Assembly (NCBI GenBank): GCA_018771605.1
Contig: CP076324.1
Span: forward strand, 372,001 to 436,000
DNA: 64,000 bases
From: Aquificota bacterium
Lineage (GTDB): Bacteria > Aquificota > Aquificia > Aquificales > Aquificaceae
Direction: 5' to 3'
In this document: positions 25,388 to 34,672 of the stretch, piece by piece
Numbering within the stretch: the stretch's first letter is position 1
Layout of the letters: each line of letters begins with the position of its first letter
Program-made: the position numbers and the translations under genes
The notes under the pieces: generated by a model
The model's database searches: none
Seen by the model: only the letters and a program-made list of their open reading frames with translations
What the model was told of the DNA's origin: nothing

Positions 25388-26858
25388 GTTCGTAGACCTC
25401 TATCCTATTTCTGCCAAGTTCCTTTGCCTTGTATAGTGCCTCATCAGCCATTCTCATAAGGTCATCTATCTCTTCCACCTCTGGTACAAAGGGAGCAAGC
25501 CCTCCACTAAGGGTTGTTCTTACCTCCATTCCTCTGTACACTATAACACTATTCTGGAAGCACTGCCTTATCCTTTCTGCAACCACTCTACCCTGCTGAA
25601 GGTCTGTGTTTGGCATAAGAAGGGCAAACTCTTCACCACCTAGCCTGGCAGGCAGGTCTGACTTTCTTGAGTTCTTTCTAAGAACCTCCGTAAAATTCTT
25701 TAAAAGTAAGTCTCCAGCCTCATGGCCATAGGTGTCGTTTATCTTTTTAAAGTGGTCAAGGTCAATAAGGAGAAGGGTAAGGGGAGTTCTATACCTTTTT
25801 GCACTCTCAAGTATAAGGTTGGCATGGTCAAAGAAGAACCTCCTGTTTGGAAGCCCTGTAAGGGGGTCATAGTAGGCCAACTCTTCAAGCTCCTTTTGCT
25901 TTTCTTTTAACTCCTCAAAGGCGTGTTTTAGACTTACAGCCATGTTGTATATACTATGCTCGAGTTCCCAGACTTCATACTTGGAACTTTCTTTAGAATT
26001 TTTAAGAAGGTCAATTACAGAAAAATCCCTTTTCTCTATGCTTGCGGTTATGTTCTTTAAAAAGATCACTCTGCTTGCCAAGCTTGAAGCTATCCTAAAG
26101 AGCATAAAGGCCAAGAAGGAAAAGACCAACAGAGAGTATATAGCAAGTGCTACAAATATAAAATACGTTTCTCTATATATATTGGATACGTCTTTTATAA
26201 GTATTATCTTTCCAATAGGAAGGTCATTCATACCTATAAGTGGAACTTCTACAAGAAGATTTTTTTCGGTTAAATCGCCATAAAGCATATAGCCTTTAAC
26301 ATCAAGAGGAATATAAAAAACCTTTTGGTCCGAAAACTTATCAATCACCGTATTCCCTATAACTATTTTCCCTCTCATAAAGCTATCAATAGACCCATCC
26401 AGAATATCTTTTAAAATGTCCTTGTTATAGTATATTACCCAATCTACACCTACGGAATTTTTCATAAGTTTTAAAACTTCCTCAACCTTTATACCAATAA
26501 AATAACATTCATTGTAATGTTTTTTCTCCAAGCCATAATAAAGCCCAAAAGGTAGAACTTTATAATATTGTCCTCCATTACAGTGATCTTTATTAAGCCT
26601 TTCTTTGAAGAAATATGTCCCCTTTATAAAACCATCTTCATTAAGATACTTGAGCATTTCTCTTTCATGATTTACTATTTCCTTATAATTTTTGTATATA
26701 AGCTCATACGTTTCCCTAATCCTGCGGTCTATATGCTTAGAAGATATAAAATAAAGTAAACTAAAGGATATAACAAGAGACGATAAAACGGAAATGAACA
26801 AACTTAGATATATCCTTCTCCTTAAAGGTGTATTACAAAACAATCTATGGCACGGCAT
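25377..26858 (-). CDS. Membrane-bound diguanylate cyclase with extracytoplasmic sensor domain
   Basis: 493 residues. Two hydrophobic helices (about 14-36 and 230-253) flank an extracytoplasmic domain of roughly 190 residues; a HAMP-like linker and a short coiled coil (KQKELEELAYYDPLTGLPNRR) lead to the GGDEF domain. The active site RLGGEEF is intact and is preceded by RKSD, an RxxD inhibitory site at the right spacing. The protein should make c-di-GMP in response to an external signal. Together with the GGDEF-EAL protein at 773-3673 it gives the window a potential synthesis/degradation pair. Confidence 0.9.
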   Translation of the reverse strand: MPCHRLFCNTPLRRRIYLSLFISVLSSLVISFSLLYFISSKHIDRRIRETYELIYKNYKEIVNHEREMLKYLNEDGFIKGTYFFKERLNKDHCNGGQYYKVLPFGLYYGLEKKHYNECYFIGIKVEEVLKLMKNSVGVDWVIYYNKDILKDILDGSIDSFMRGKIVIGNTVIDKFSDQKVFYIPLDVKGYMLYGDLTEKNLLVEVPLIGMNDLPIGKIILIKDVSNIYRETYFIFVALAIYSLLVFSFLAFMLFRIASSLASRVIFLKNITASIEKRDFSVIDLLKNSKESSKYEVWELEHSIYNMAVSLKHAFEELKEKQKELEELAYYDPLTGLPNRRFFFDHANLILESAKRYRTPLTLLLIDLDHFKKINDTYGHEAGDLLLKNFTEVLRKNSRKSDLPARLGGEEFALLMPNTDLQQGRVVAERIRQCFQNSVIVYRGMEVRTTLSGGLAPFVPEVEEIDDLMRMADEALYKAKELGRNRIEVYEPKI

Positions 26859-27105
26859 AAGCTATACCCCCATCCCATAAGTGAGTCCCTATACGCCAAT
26901 AGGAGGAAATTACATTTAAACGCTCTGTTAGCACCCTCCATAAACCAATTACAAACACTTTATAGCTTATAACTTTATAGGAAATAGTTATTATTGCCAT
27001 TAATTAAATATTTTATCATGGATTTTAAGAGTCATTAACTTTACTGTTTTAAAATTGGCATTCATTATTTTTTATTCCTGCTTTGGAAGTTTTTAGATGA
27101 AGTTT
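26859..27105. other. AT-rich intergenic region, no gene seen
   Basis: About 247 bp between the diguanylate cyclase start and the pdxA end, both on the minus strand. It contains no open frame with a ribosome site and no hairpin I would call a terminator. It should hold the promoter of the cyclase gene; no clear -35/-10 pair stands out. Confidence 0.5.
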
Positions 27106-28071
27106 CTACTGTTGAACTGCTTTCTCTACAAGTTTTTCACAAAGCCTAAGGGCGCTCAAAGATGGGCTTTCATCCGCTATGCCTTTCCAAGCTATATCGT
27201 ATGCCACGCCATGGTCTGGAGATGTTCTTATAAAAGGTAATCCGAGGGTAAGGTTTACACCTTCTTTAAAGGCGAGTAGCTTAAAGGGTATAAGGCCTTG
27301 GTCGTGGTACATACAAAGGTATAGGTCAAGGTCATTTCTCAAAAAGGCGCTGTCTGGAGAAAGGGGCCCTTCCACCCTGTAGCCTTCCGCCTTAAGGGCC
27401 TCCACAGCCGGTGCTATCTCTTTTATATCCTCCTCTCCTATGGTTCCCATATCGCCCGCATGGGGGTTAAGGCCCAGAATGCCTACGGTAGGTTCCACAT
27501 CAAAAAGTCTTTTAAACTCCCTTGATATAAGCCTTACCTTTTTTATTATCTCCTGGCTTTTTATCCTTTCTGGAACCTCCCTTAGGGGTATATGGGTGGT
27601 AAAGGGGACCACTTTTATCCTTTCTGAATACATAAGCATGGCGTATTCCTTTACATTGCAGGCTTGTGCCAAAAACTCTGTCTGGCCCTCGTAGGAAAAG
27701 CCTGCCAGCTTGGCCCAAAACTTGTTTATGGGCATGGTGAGAAGGCCATGGATATTCCCATAGACCGCATCCACCACGGCCCTTCCAAGATAGGCCACAG
27801 CCACCTTACCGGAGGTCAAAGAAGGCATGAGCCTGTCTGCCTCGCTTATGTTTAGGTCTGCTATGTATATCCCGGGTGTTTTCACCTCTTCTATGGTATA
27901 TATGTCCACAAGGTCAAGGTCTATGCCCAGCTCTTTCTGGATAGCATCCATTATCTTTTTTTCTCCGTATATAACATAAGCCTTTTGTGGGTCAAAATGC
28001 TTGGATATTTTTAATATAAGCTCTGGTCCAACTCCCGCAGGGTCTCCTATGGTTATACCTATTTTAAGCAT
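27106..28071 (-). CDS. pdxA: 4-hydroxythreonine-4-phosphate dehydrogenase
   Basis: 321 residues, the usual PdxA length. The N-terminal GITIGDPAGVGPELILK, the metal and substrate histidines in PFTTHIPLR, NPHAGDMG and the C-terminal MYHDQGLIPFK with SPDHGVAYDIA are family hallmarks. It performs the NAD-dependent oxidation in the deoxyxylulose-5-phosphate-dependent pyridoxal phosphate pathway. It is divergent from purS, with only 27 bp between the two start codons, so their promoters overlap. Confidence 0.95.
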   Translation of the reverse strand: MLKIGITIGDPAGVGPELILKISKHFDPQKAYVIYGEKKIMDAIQKELGIDLDLVDIYTIEEVKTPGIYIADLNISEADRLMPSLTSGKVAVAYLGRAVVDAVYGNIHGLLTMPINKFWAKLAGFSYEGQTEFLAQACNVKEYAMLMYSERIKVVPFTTHIPLREVPERIKSQEIIKKVRLISREFKRLFDVEPTVGILGLNPHAGDMGTIGEEDIKEIAPAVEALKAEGYRVEGPLSPDSAFLRNDLDLYLCMYHDQGLIPFKLLAFKEGVNLTLGLPFIRTSPDHGVAYDIAWKGIADESPSLSALRLCEKLVEKAVQQ

Positions 28072-28082
28072 AGTTAAAATGA

Positions 28083-28088
28083 TATAAT
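28083..28088 (+). promoter_or_regulatory. -10 box of purS-purQ
   Basis: TATAAT lies 10 nt upstream of the purS ATG and inside the 27-bp interval shared with the divergent pdxA gene. The purS mRNA would have almost no leader. Binding of polymerase to one promoter could exclude the other. Confidence 0.45.
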
Positions 28089-28098
28089 AGAGTGAGTT

Positions 28099-28311
28099 AT
28101 GAGAGTTAGAGTTCTTATACTTCCAAAGAAGGGGCTTCTTGACCCAGAGGGTAGGGCTGTAAAGGAGATGCTACTGGATGAGGGCTTTCCTGTGAAGGAG
28201 GTAAAGGTGGGCAAGGTGGTGGAGCTGGAGCTGGAAAAGGAGACAGATATAAAAACCATGGTAGAAAAATACCTTATCAACCCCCTTGTGGAGGAATACA
28301 TAGTAGAATGA
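28099..28311 (+). CDS. purS: Phosphoribosylformylglycinamidine synthase subunit PurS
   Basis: 70 residues. The pattern of an initial beta strand, LLDPEGRAVKEML helix, VKEVKVGKVVELE strand and C-terminal NPLVEEYIVE is characteristic of PurS. PurS bridges PurL and PurQ in the ammonia-channelling FGAM synthase of purine synthesis. It overlaps purQ by 4 bp (ATGA). purL is not in the window. Confidence 0.93.
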   Translation: MRVRVLILPKKGLLDPEGRAVKEMLLDEGFPVKEVKVGKVVELELEKETDIKTMVEKYLINPLVEEYIVE

Positions 28312-28988
28312 GGTTTGCAGTCTGCGTTTTCCCGGGTTCTAACTGTGATTATGACACCTATTATGTGATAAGGGACCTTCTTGGACAGGAAGTAAGCTTT
28401 GTAGATTACACCACAAGAGACTTAAAAGGCTTTGACTGTGTGGTAATTCCGGGAGGCTTTTCCTTCGGAGACTATCTTAGGGCTGGTGTGCTTGCCAGTA
28501 AAACTTCTCTTGGCAAGGCCATAGTGGATTTTGCCCAAAAGGGTGGACTTGTGCTTGGCATATGCAACGGTTTTCAGATACTTACAGAGCTAGAGCTTCT
28601 GCCTGGAGCCTTATTGAGGAATGAAAATATGAGGTTTATATGCAAAGATGTGTACCTCAGGGTTGAAAACAAGGAATTAGCTTTTACGAAACGTTTTGAG
28701 GAGGGAGAAATTATAAGGATGCCAATAGCCCATGGGGAAGGAAGGTATTACCTACCAGAAGAAGAATTGAAAAAGATTGAAGAAAGAGGTCAGGTGGTGT
28801 TAAGGTACTGTGATGAGGAGGGTAATATAACTTCTCAGGCTAATCCCAATGGGTCTGTAAACAATATAGCAGGTGTATGCAACAAAGAAGGCAACGTTTT
28901 TGGCCTTATGCCCCATCCAGAAAGAGCCTGTGAAGACCTTTTGGGCTATAGAGATGGGATAATCCTCTGGCATTCTCTACTTGCTTGA
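28308..28988 (+). CDS. purQ: Phosphoribosylformylglycinamidine synthase, glutaminase subunit PurQ
   Basis: 226 residues. Class I glutamine amidotransferase triad: Cys in LGICNGFQIL (about 86), His and Glu in LMPHPERAC (about 205-210). The start FAVCVFPGSNCDYD is typical of PurQ. It generates ammonia from glutamine for PurL. It forms an operon with purS, and its stop lies just before the TATAAT that serves the next gene. Confidence 0.95.
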   Translation: MRFAVCVFPGSNCDYDTYYVIRDLLGQEVSFVDYTTRDLKGFDCVVIPGGFSFGDYLRAGVLASKTSLGKAIVDFAQKGGLVLGICNGFQILTELELLPGALLRNENMRFICKDVYLRVENKELAFTKRFEEGEIIRMPIAHGEGRYYLPEEELKKIEERGQVVLRYCDEEGNITSQANPNGSVNNIAGVCNKEGNVFGLMPHPERACEDLLGYRDGIILWHSLLA

Positions 28989-29003
28989 GAATATAATTAA
29001 ATC

Positions 29004-30575
29004 ATGAAGTTTTCAAACGAGGCTAAGGTTGGTTTTCTCGTGCTTTTATTCTCTCTTGGCTTTGCCTTCCTTATACTTACCTTTGGTGAAGTGCCGTTTT
29101 TTAGGCCGGCGGTAAAAACCTACAAGGTCTATTTTGATAACGTGGCAGGGCTAAGCGTAGGTGCCGAGGTGAGGGTGGCAGGTATAAAGAGCGGCAAGGT
29201 AAGGTCTATAAGCCTAAGGGATGGAAAGGTAGAAGTAGTTTTTGAGCTTGACAAAGACATTACCCTATACAAGGATGCCCAAGCAGAAATAGGCACTCTT
29301 GGACTTATGGGGGATAAGTATTTGAATGTTTATCCAGGAAGCCCACAGGCTGGTGTGTTGGAAGAGGGGGGAGTTATAACAAAAACCCTTGGCTATGCAG
29401 ACACAGATAAGCTTATAAAGCAAATGACAAATGCCTCTGAAAATATGAAGCTTATGGTGGAAACTTTTCAACTAATCCTCTCCGAAAATAGAGAGGATAT
29501 TAGAAAGGTTATACAAAACCTTGAGGCTCTTAGCTATAACCTTAACCTTATAGCCATGGAAAACAGAGAAGCCTTAAAAGGTGCCATAAGAAATATAAAC
29601 CTGCTTGCTTATAACCTAAACAGAACCTTGCCACAAACCATAGAGAATATAGATAGGCTTGCCAAAACCCTTGACAGTATGGCCATGGAAAACAGGCAAG
29701 ATATAAGGGAAACGGTTGAGAACCTAAAAAGTTTAAGTTATAGTTTGAAAAGCACGCTACCGGAGCTTACCACAAACCTTAACGAGCTTTCCAAAAACCT
29801 CAATCTCTTAGTTTCGGAAAACAAGCAAGATATAAGAACAACCGTTTCAAACCTTTCTGAGCTTACCACATCTTTGAAAGAAAGCTCCGAAAGACTAAAC
29901 AACATTTTAGCTACCATAGAAAGGGGTGAGGGAACCCTTGGAAAGCTTGTAAAGGATGAAGAGCTATACAGGAATGTGGTTTCTGGTGTAAAGGTTTTTA
30001 GCAAGGCTGGAGAAGTGGCGGATAAGACTAACCTCAACATAGGATTTAGGGGTGAGCTTTACAGGGGTGGAGATTCCAAAGGTATACTAACCGTCAAGCT
30101 TCAACCGGATAATGAAAAATATTATTTACTTGAGATAGTGGGCGACTCAAGAGGTAGGGTTTATAAAGAGGAAGTGCTTCCAAATCAATGGGTAGTCAAA
30201 AAGGAATTCAAACCAGAATTTACTTTGCAGTATGCAAGAGTCTTTCCCTTCTTTGGTGGAACCAACTTGGTTTTGAGGGGTGGCCTAAAGGAATCCACCG
30301 GCGGTGTGGGTGCTGACCTTTTACTCTCGGAGAGGCTAATGATAACCTCGGACCTTTGGGATTTTGGCAGAAAGGATAGGCCTTATGATAAGGACTTAAA
30401 GCCAAACCTTCAAGTGGGTGTAAATTACAAAGTGGGAGGACCTTTGTATGTAAGGTTTGGTGGGGATGACCTTCTTAATTCAAAGCTGAGGGGTGTGTTT
30501 GGTGGCGTGGGCCTTATGTTTACAGATAACGACCTTAAATACTTACTTGGAGGCTTAAGGCTTCCATTGCCTTAG
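29004..30575 (+). CDS. MCE/MlaD family protein with C-terminal barrel-like domain
   Basis: 523 residues. One N-terminal transmembrane helix (about 9-27) is followed by an MCE domain (VYFDNVAGLSVGAEVRVAGIKSG, about 40-120). A helical region with repeated SENREDIRKVIQNLE-like units spans about 140-310, and the last 190 residues are rich in alternating beta strands (FRGELYRGGDSKGILTVKL). MCE proteins carry lipids between membranes with an ABC transporter; no mlaE/mlaF genes are adjacent, so the partner is elsewhere. The repeated helices may form a tunnel and the C-terminus may contact the outer membrane. TATAAT occurs 6 nt before the ATG. Confidence 0.82.
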   Translation: MKFSNEAKVGFLVLLFSLGFAFLILTFGEVPFFRPAVKTYKVYFDNVAGLSVGAEVRVAGIKSGKVRSISLRDGKVEVVFELDKDITLYKDAQAEIGTLGLMGDKYLNVYPGSPQAGVLEEGGVITKTLGYADTDKLIKQMTNASENMKLMVETFQLILSENREDIRKVIQNLEALSYNLNLIAMENREALKGAIRNINLLAYNLNRTLPQTIENIDRLAKTLDSMAMENRQDIRETVENLKSLSYSLKSTLPELTTNLNELSKNLNLLVSENKQDIRTTVSNLSELTTSLKESSERLNNILATIERGEGTLGKLVKDEELYRNVVSGVKVFSKAGEVADKTNLNIGFRGELYRGGDSKGILTVKLQPDNEKYYLLEIVGDSRGRVYKEEVLPNQWVVKKEFKPEFTLQYARVFPFFGGTNLVLRGGLKESTGGVGADLLLSERLMITSDLWDFGRKDRPYDKDLKPNLQVGVNYKVGGPLYVRFGGDDLLNSKLRGVFGGVGLMFTDNDLKYLLGGLRLPLP

Positions 30576-30627
30576 CCTTGATTTCTTACACAACATATAT
30601 AAATTGAGTTAAATTTATTTAATAACC

Positions 30628-31704
30628 ATGTACAGAGAGGCCATTTACAAGCTTTATAAGGTTAACATGGACTTGAAGGAGAGTGAAAGGCTTTTGCTCA
30701 TTACGGACACGGAGAAGGACTACCTTGTGGACCTTATGGAAGACTTTGTGGATGTGGCGGGGGTTATAACAAGGGATGTTAAGCATTACATCTATCCTTC
30801 TTTAAAAGGCCATGGGAAGGAGCCGCCAGAAGAGGTTTGGAGGCTTGCCTTTGGAGAAAAGGCAATAGAAAAGTTAAAGGAAAAAGGTCTATTGGAAAAG
30901 GTGCTTTTTAAGGAGGACTATCCAGAACAAGAAGTTTTTGAAATACTTACATCCTACGCAGAGGATGTTCCCAATGTAGTAGTTGCCTTTCCATACTACT
31001 CAACCACCCATACCTTTTTTAGGAAGGCTTTAACATCGGCCTTCGGCTGTAGATATGCCAGTATGCCCCTCTTTGAACCAGATATGTTCTTTGGCCCTAT
31101 GGATGTGGATTGGAATTATGTGGCAAGCCTTAGCCAAGACGTGGCAGATATACTCTCGGAGGCAGAGTGGGTGCATATAAAAGCGGAAGGAACGGATATA
31201 GAATTTTCCATAAAAGACAGAAAAGCCATAGCGGACACAGGACTCTTCCATCAAAAGGGTCAGTATGGAAACCTACCAGCGGGGGAGGCCTTTGTGGCAC
31301 CCATTGAAACTTCTGCTTTTGGTAGGCTTACCATAACTTACGGTCCAGACAGAAAGCTTGAAAGGCCTATTACTTTAAAGTTTAAGGATGGAGCGGTGGA
31401 AGAGCTGGAGGGTTTTGAACCATACAGGCATTATCTTGAAGATATTTTTAAAAGACATGAAAATGCCCGTTTTATAGCGGAGTTTGGCGTTGGAACTAAT
31501 CCAAAGGCAAAAAGGCCCGACAATGTGCTGGAAGCAGAAAAGATATTGGGTACAATACATATAGCCATAGGAGACAATCATTCCTTTGGTGGAACCAATA
31601 AGGTGCCTTTTCACACCGATTATGTAGTCTTTGAACCACAAGCAACTGTAGGAGGTAAGGGATGGCAAAAGAGGCTTTTGGAGAAAGGCAGGCTCAGGAC
31701 CTAA
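30628..31704 (+). CDS. M29-like aminopeptidase (AmpS/aminopeptidase T family)
   Basis: 358 residues. The C-terminal half has the family pattern TGLFHQKGQYGNLPAGEAF, ARFIAEFGVGTNP and IHIAIGDNHSFGG…HTDYV, with the Glu and His residues expected to bind two metals. The N-terminal part (MDLKESERLLLITD) is also typical. The protein probably removes N-terminal residues from peptides in the cytosol. The next gene starts 43 bp before this one ends, so the two are co-transcribed. Confidence 0.8.
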   Translation: MYREAIYKLYKVNMDLKESERLLLITDTEKDYLVDLMEDFVDVAGVITRDVKHYIYPSLKGHGKEPPEEVWRLAFGEKAIEKLKEKGLLEKVLFKEDYPEQEVFEILTSYAEDVPNVVVAFPYYSTTHTFFRKALTSAFGCRYASMPLFEPDMFFGPMDVDWNYVASLSQDVADILSEAEWVHIKAEGTDIEFSIKDRKAIADTGLFHQKGQYGNLPAGEAFVAPIETSAFGRLTITYGPDRKLERPITLKFKDGAVEELEGFEPYRHYLEDIFKRHENARFIAEFGVGTNPKAKRPDNVLEAEKILGTIHIAIGDNHSFGGTNKVPFHTDYVVFEPQATVGGKGWQKRLLEKGRLRT

Positions 31705-32381
31705 AGCTGGAGTTGTTTAAGAAGGTTCATCTTTTTGAGGACCTATCCAACGAAGAGCTAAAGGATGCTCTTAAATATATGCAGATTAGAACCTTTAAAA
31801 GGAACGAATACCTCTTCTTTGAAGAAGAGGCGGAGCCAGGCGTTTATATACTCATAGATGGGCTTATAAAACTTTTAAAAGAGACTCATGATGCAAGGAT
31901 AGTTATAGTTAGACTTGTATACCCGGGGGATGTGTTTGGCTGGATAGAGTGGGGCAAAAAGGCACCAAAAAACACCTATACTGCAAAAGCCATGGTTGAT
32001 AGCAAAACCTTGTATATATCCAACAAAGACTTTATAAACCTTGCCATAAAGCACCCGGCCATAGCCATAAAGATGACCTGTGAGGCCACTTCCACATTGC
32101 TTCATAGCTATGAGACACTCAAAAGCATAGCTGGCGGAAAGGTGGAGGAAAGGATAGCCAAAGTGCTTTTGGAGATAGCGGACAGGATTGGCAAAAAGTA
32201 TGAGGACGTTATAGTCATAGATGCACCACTTACAAGGCTTGATATTGCAGAGATGACTGGCACAACGGTGGAGACTACCATAAGGGTTATGAGCAAGTGG
32301 AAAAAGCAAGGCATAATAAACGCAGAAAGGGGCTACATTGAGATAATAAAGAGAAGAGAGCTTGAAAAACTTGCAGTATGA
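31662..32381 (+). CDS. Crp/Fnr family transcription regulator
   Basis: 239 residues. An N-terminal cyclic-nucleotide-type beta barrel (LFEDLSNEELKDALKY to about 130) is followed by the dimerisation helix and a winged helix with recognition segment TRLDIAEMTGTTVETTIRVMSKW (split about 190-212). Only one cysteine (MTCEA) is present, so it has no Fnr-type iron-sulfur cluster. It lacks the usual cAMP-binding Arg-Ser pair, so the effector is unknown. Its TGA overlaps the 3' end of tRNA-Lys on the other strand by 3 bp. Confidence 0.87.
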   Translation: MAKEAFGERQAQDLKLELFKKVHLFEDLSNEELKDALKYMQIRTFKRNEYLFFEEEAEPGVYILIDGLIKLLKETHDARIVIVRLVYPGDVFGWIEWGKKAPKNTYTAKAMVDSKTLYISNKDFINLAIKHPAIAIKMTCEATSTLLHSYETLKSIAGGKVEERIAKVLLEIADRIGKKYEDVIVIDAPLTRLDIAEMTGTTVETTIRVMSKWKKQGIINAERGYIEIIKRRELEKLAV

Positions 32382-32452
32382 GCCGGGAGGGATTCGAACC
32401 CTCGACCCACGGATTAAAAGTCCGTTGCTCTACCAGACTGAGCTACCGGCTC
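32379..32452 (-). tRNA. tRNA-Lys (anticodon TTT)
   Basis: The minus strand folds as a cloverleaf. The acceptor GAGCCGG pairs with CCGGCTC, the anticodon stem ACGGA/TCCGT encloses loop CTTTTAA (anticodon TTT), and the T-loop is TTCGAAT. Discriminator A; CCA is not encoded. The 3' end overlaps the stop codon of the convergent crp-like gene by 3 bp. Confidence 0.95.
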
Positions 32453-32463
32453 TAAGCATTAGT

Positions 32464-32492
32464 ATTATAAAGCTTTAAGGGTTTTTAGTCAA
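32464..32492 (-). promoter_or_regulatory. Promoter of tRNA-Lys
   Basis: The minus strand reads TTGACT (32492-32487), a 17-bp spacer and TATAAT (32469-32464), with 11 nt to the mature tRNA end. The -35 box overlaps the final Asp and stop codons of glmU (GACTAA), so the tRNA promoter is built into the end of that gene. Confidence 0.65.
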
Positions 32493-33870
32493 GCAGTTTT
32501 TCTTTGCCTTTGCCCTTAAGTATTCTTAGCTTAGACCTTTCTATTGCCAAGTCGCCATCGGGTACATCCTTTGTAATTACAGAACCGCCCGCTATAAAAG
32601 AGTAGCTACCTATCTTTATAGGGGCCACTATAAGAGAGTTGCTACCTATAAAGGCACCTTTTCCTACATAACTTTCATATTTTTTCTTCCCATCAAAGTT
32701 GGCAAAGACCACGCCCGCCCCCACATTTACCTCATCCTCAAGGGTGGCATCTCCTATGTAGGCCAGGTGTTTTGCCCTAACATTTTCACCAATGTATGAC
32801 TTTTTGACCTCTACAAAGTTGCCTATGTGGCTTTTCTTACCTATAAGACTATTATCCCTTATGTGTGCAAAAGGTCCCACTATGGCACCAGACTTTATGT
32901 GAGAATTCCTAACCACAGAATAGGCATCTACTATGGCTCCATCTTCCACGGTGGAGTTCTCTATTATACTCCCTTTGCCAACTACCACACCTCTACCAAG
33001 CCTTGTATTACCCTTTAGCATCACATCTGGGTATATTTCCACGTCGCCCTCTAAAACCACCTCTGGACCTATCCAGAGGCTTTCCGGCTGGTGCAGGGTA
33101 TTGCCCTTCTCAGCCCATTCTTGCAGTATTCTAAGCCTTATTACGTTTTCCACTATAGCCAAGTCCCATCTTGTATTTACACCCAGTATCTCCGTTGGGT
33201 CCTCCGCCATAAAGCTTCTAACCTTATAGCCAGCTTGTGCCATAAGGCCAAAGACTTCCGTTAGATAGACTTCTCCCGTTTTTGGGCTTGGGCTAACCTT
33301 AAACAAGGTCTCAAGCAAATGTGGGCAGTAGAAAAGGTATACTCCTCCGTTTACCTCCCTTATTAGCTTTTCTTCAAAGGTGGCGTCTTTTTCTTCTACC
33401 ACCTTTATCACATTCCCTTCTTGGTCCTTTACCACCCTTCCATAACCGGTAGGGTCTGGTAGCTGCGCAGAGAGCAAAAGGGCGCTCAATCTTATATTCT
33501 CATACTCTTCTACCATATGTAAATACCTTTGCATGTTGTGAATGGTTTGACTTTTTACAAGGGGTGAGTCTCCATTTATAACGAGAAGATAGCCATCATA
33601 ATCTCTCCAAAAGTCTATGGCCGAAAGCACTGCATCACCCGTTCCCCCCTTTGGGTTTGATTGATAAAAATACTGGTAAGCCTCTCCAAAGTAAGCCTTT
33701 ATCTCTTCCGCTTTATGTCCCACCACAAGGGCAATATCTGGAATGTTTAGGTCCTTTAGGACCTTTAGCACATACCAAAGCATGGGCTTTTCAAGAATGG
33801 TATGCATCACCTTGGGCTTTTCACTCTTAAAGCGCGTGCCAAGACCAGCGGAAAGTACAAGGGCTCTCAT
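32485..33870 (-). CDS. glmU: Bifunctional UDP-GlcNAc pyrophosphorylase/GlcN-1-P acetyltransferase
   Basis: 461 residues, standard for GlmU. The N-terminal LSAGLGTRFKSEKPKVMH is the nucleotidyltransferase signature and GGTGDAV the uracil-binding loop. The C-terminal half is a left-handed beta helix of hexapeptide repeats with FVEVKKSYIGENVRAKHLAYIGD. It produces UDP-GlcNAc for peptidoglycan and lipid A. It is followed upstream on the same strand by lpxA, which uses the product. Confidence 0.95.
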   Translation of the reverse strand: MRALVLSAGLGTRFKSEKPKVMHTILEKPMLWYVLKVLKDLNIPDIALVVGHKAEEIKAYFGEAYQYFYQSNPKGGTGDAVLSAIDFWRDYDGYLLVINGDSPLVKSQTIHNMQRYLHMVEEYENIRLSALLLSAQLPDPTGYGRVVKDQEGNVIKVVEEKDATFEEKLIREVNGGVYLFYCPHLLETLFKVSPSPKTGEVYLTEVFGLMAQAGYKVRSFMAEDPTEILGVNTRWDLAIVENVIRLRILQEWAEKGNTLHQPESLWIGPEVVLEGDVEIYPDVMLKGNTRLGRGVVVGKGSIIENSTVEDGAIVDAYSVVRNSHIKSGAIVGPFAHIRDNSLIGKKSHIGNFVEVKKSYIGENVRAKHLAYIGDATLEDEVNVGAGVVFANFDGKKKYESYVGKGAFIGSNSLIVAPIKIGSYSFIAGGSVITKDVPDGDLAIERSKLRILKGKGKEKLLD

Positions 33871-33879
33871 GAGAATATT

Positions 33880-34671
33880 TTACCCTTTGCCAGCATCTCT
33901 TGCTACGCCTCTTTTGGAAGCCTTTATAAACTCCACAAGCCTTACCACCTCTGGGTATTTACCATATTCTTCAAGCACAAGCCTTATGGCCTCAGACCTT
34001 AGCATAGAACTTCTAAAGAGTGTCCTATAGACCCTTTTTAGCACCGTTATAACCTCTTTGCTAAAGCCCCTTCTTTCAAGGCCTATTGTGTTTATGCCAT
34101 AAAGGTGGGCATGCTGGCCGGAGGCCCTGGTGTATGGTGGAATATCCAAGGAAACTCCCGACAAGCCTCCCACCATGGCGTAGGCTCCCACCCTTGCCCA
34201 TTGATGCACAGCAGACAGTCCACCTATAAAGGCATATTCTCCCACCTCCACATGACCGCCCAAGGTGGCGCAGTTGGCCATTATCACACCCCTTCTTACC
34301 ACACAGTCATGGGCCACATGGGCATAGGCCATAAGCATAACATCGTCTTCCACCACCGTTTTTAGCTTATCCAAGGCTGTGCCACGGTGGATGGTGACAT
34401 ACTCCCTTATTATCACCCTGTTGCCTACAATCACCTCGCTCTCTTCTCCAGCATACCTTAAATGTTGTGGCTCCTCACCAATTATTGCCCCATCATATAT
34501 TTTGCACTCCTCGCCTATGGAGACCTTTCCCCTTATGGAAACCCTTGCGCCTATCCTTGTGCCTTTACCTATCTTTACTTTTCCCTCTATTATGGTATAA
34601 GGGCCTATCTCCACATCCTCACCCAGTTCCACCTCACCTTTCAGCACAGCCGTTGGATGCACCTTTTTCAT
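33880..34671 (-). CDS. lpxA: UDP-N-acetylglucosamine O-acyltransferase
   Basis: 263 residues with hexapeptide repeats from the N-terminus (HPTAVLKGEVELGEDVEIG). The LpxA-specific catalytic His lies in YAHVAHDCVV (about 125) and the conserved GGHVEVGEYAFIGG and VHQWARVGAYAMVGG follow. It performs the first step of lipid A synthesis. It lies 9 bp upstream of glmU and just after the cinA-like gene, forming an envelope operon. Confidence 0.95.
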   Translation of the reverse strand: MKKVHPTAVLKGEVELGEDVEIGPYTIIEGKVKIGKGTRIGARVSIRGKVSIGEECKIYDGAIIGEEPQHLRYAGEESEVIVGNRVIIREYVTIHRGTALDKLKTVVEDDVMLMAYAHVAHDCVVRRGVIMANCATLGGHVEVGEYAFIGGLSAVHQWARVGAYAMVGGLSGVSLDIPPYTRASGQHAHLYGINTIGLERRGFSKEVITVLKRVYRTLFRSSMLRSEAIRLVLEEYGKYPEVVRLVEFIKASKRGVARDAGKG

Positions 34672-34672
34672 T

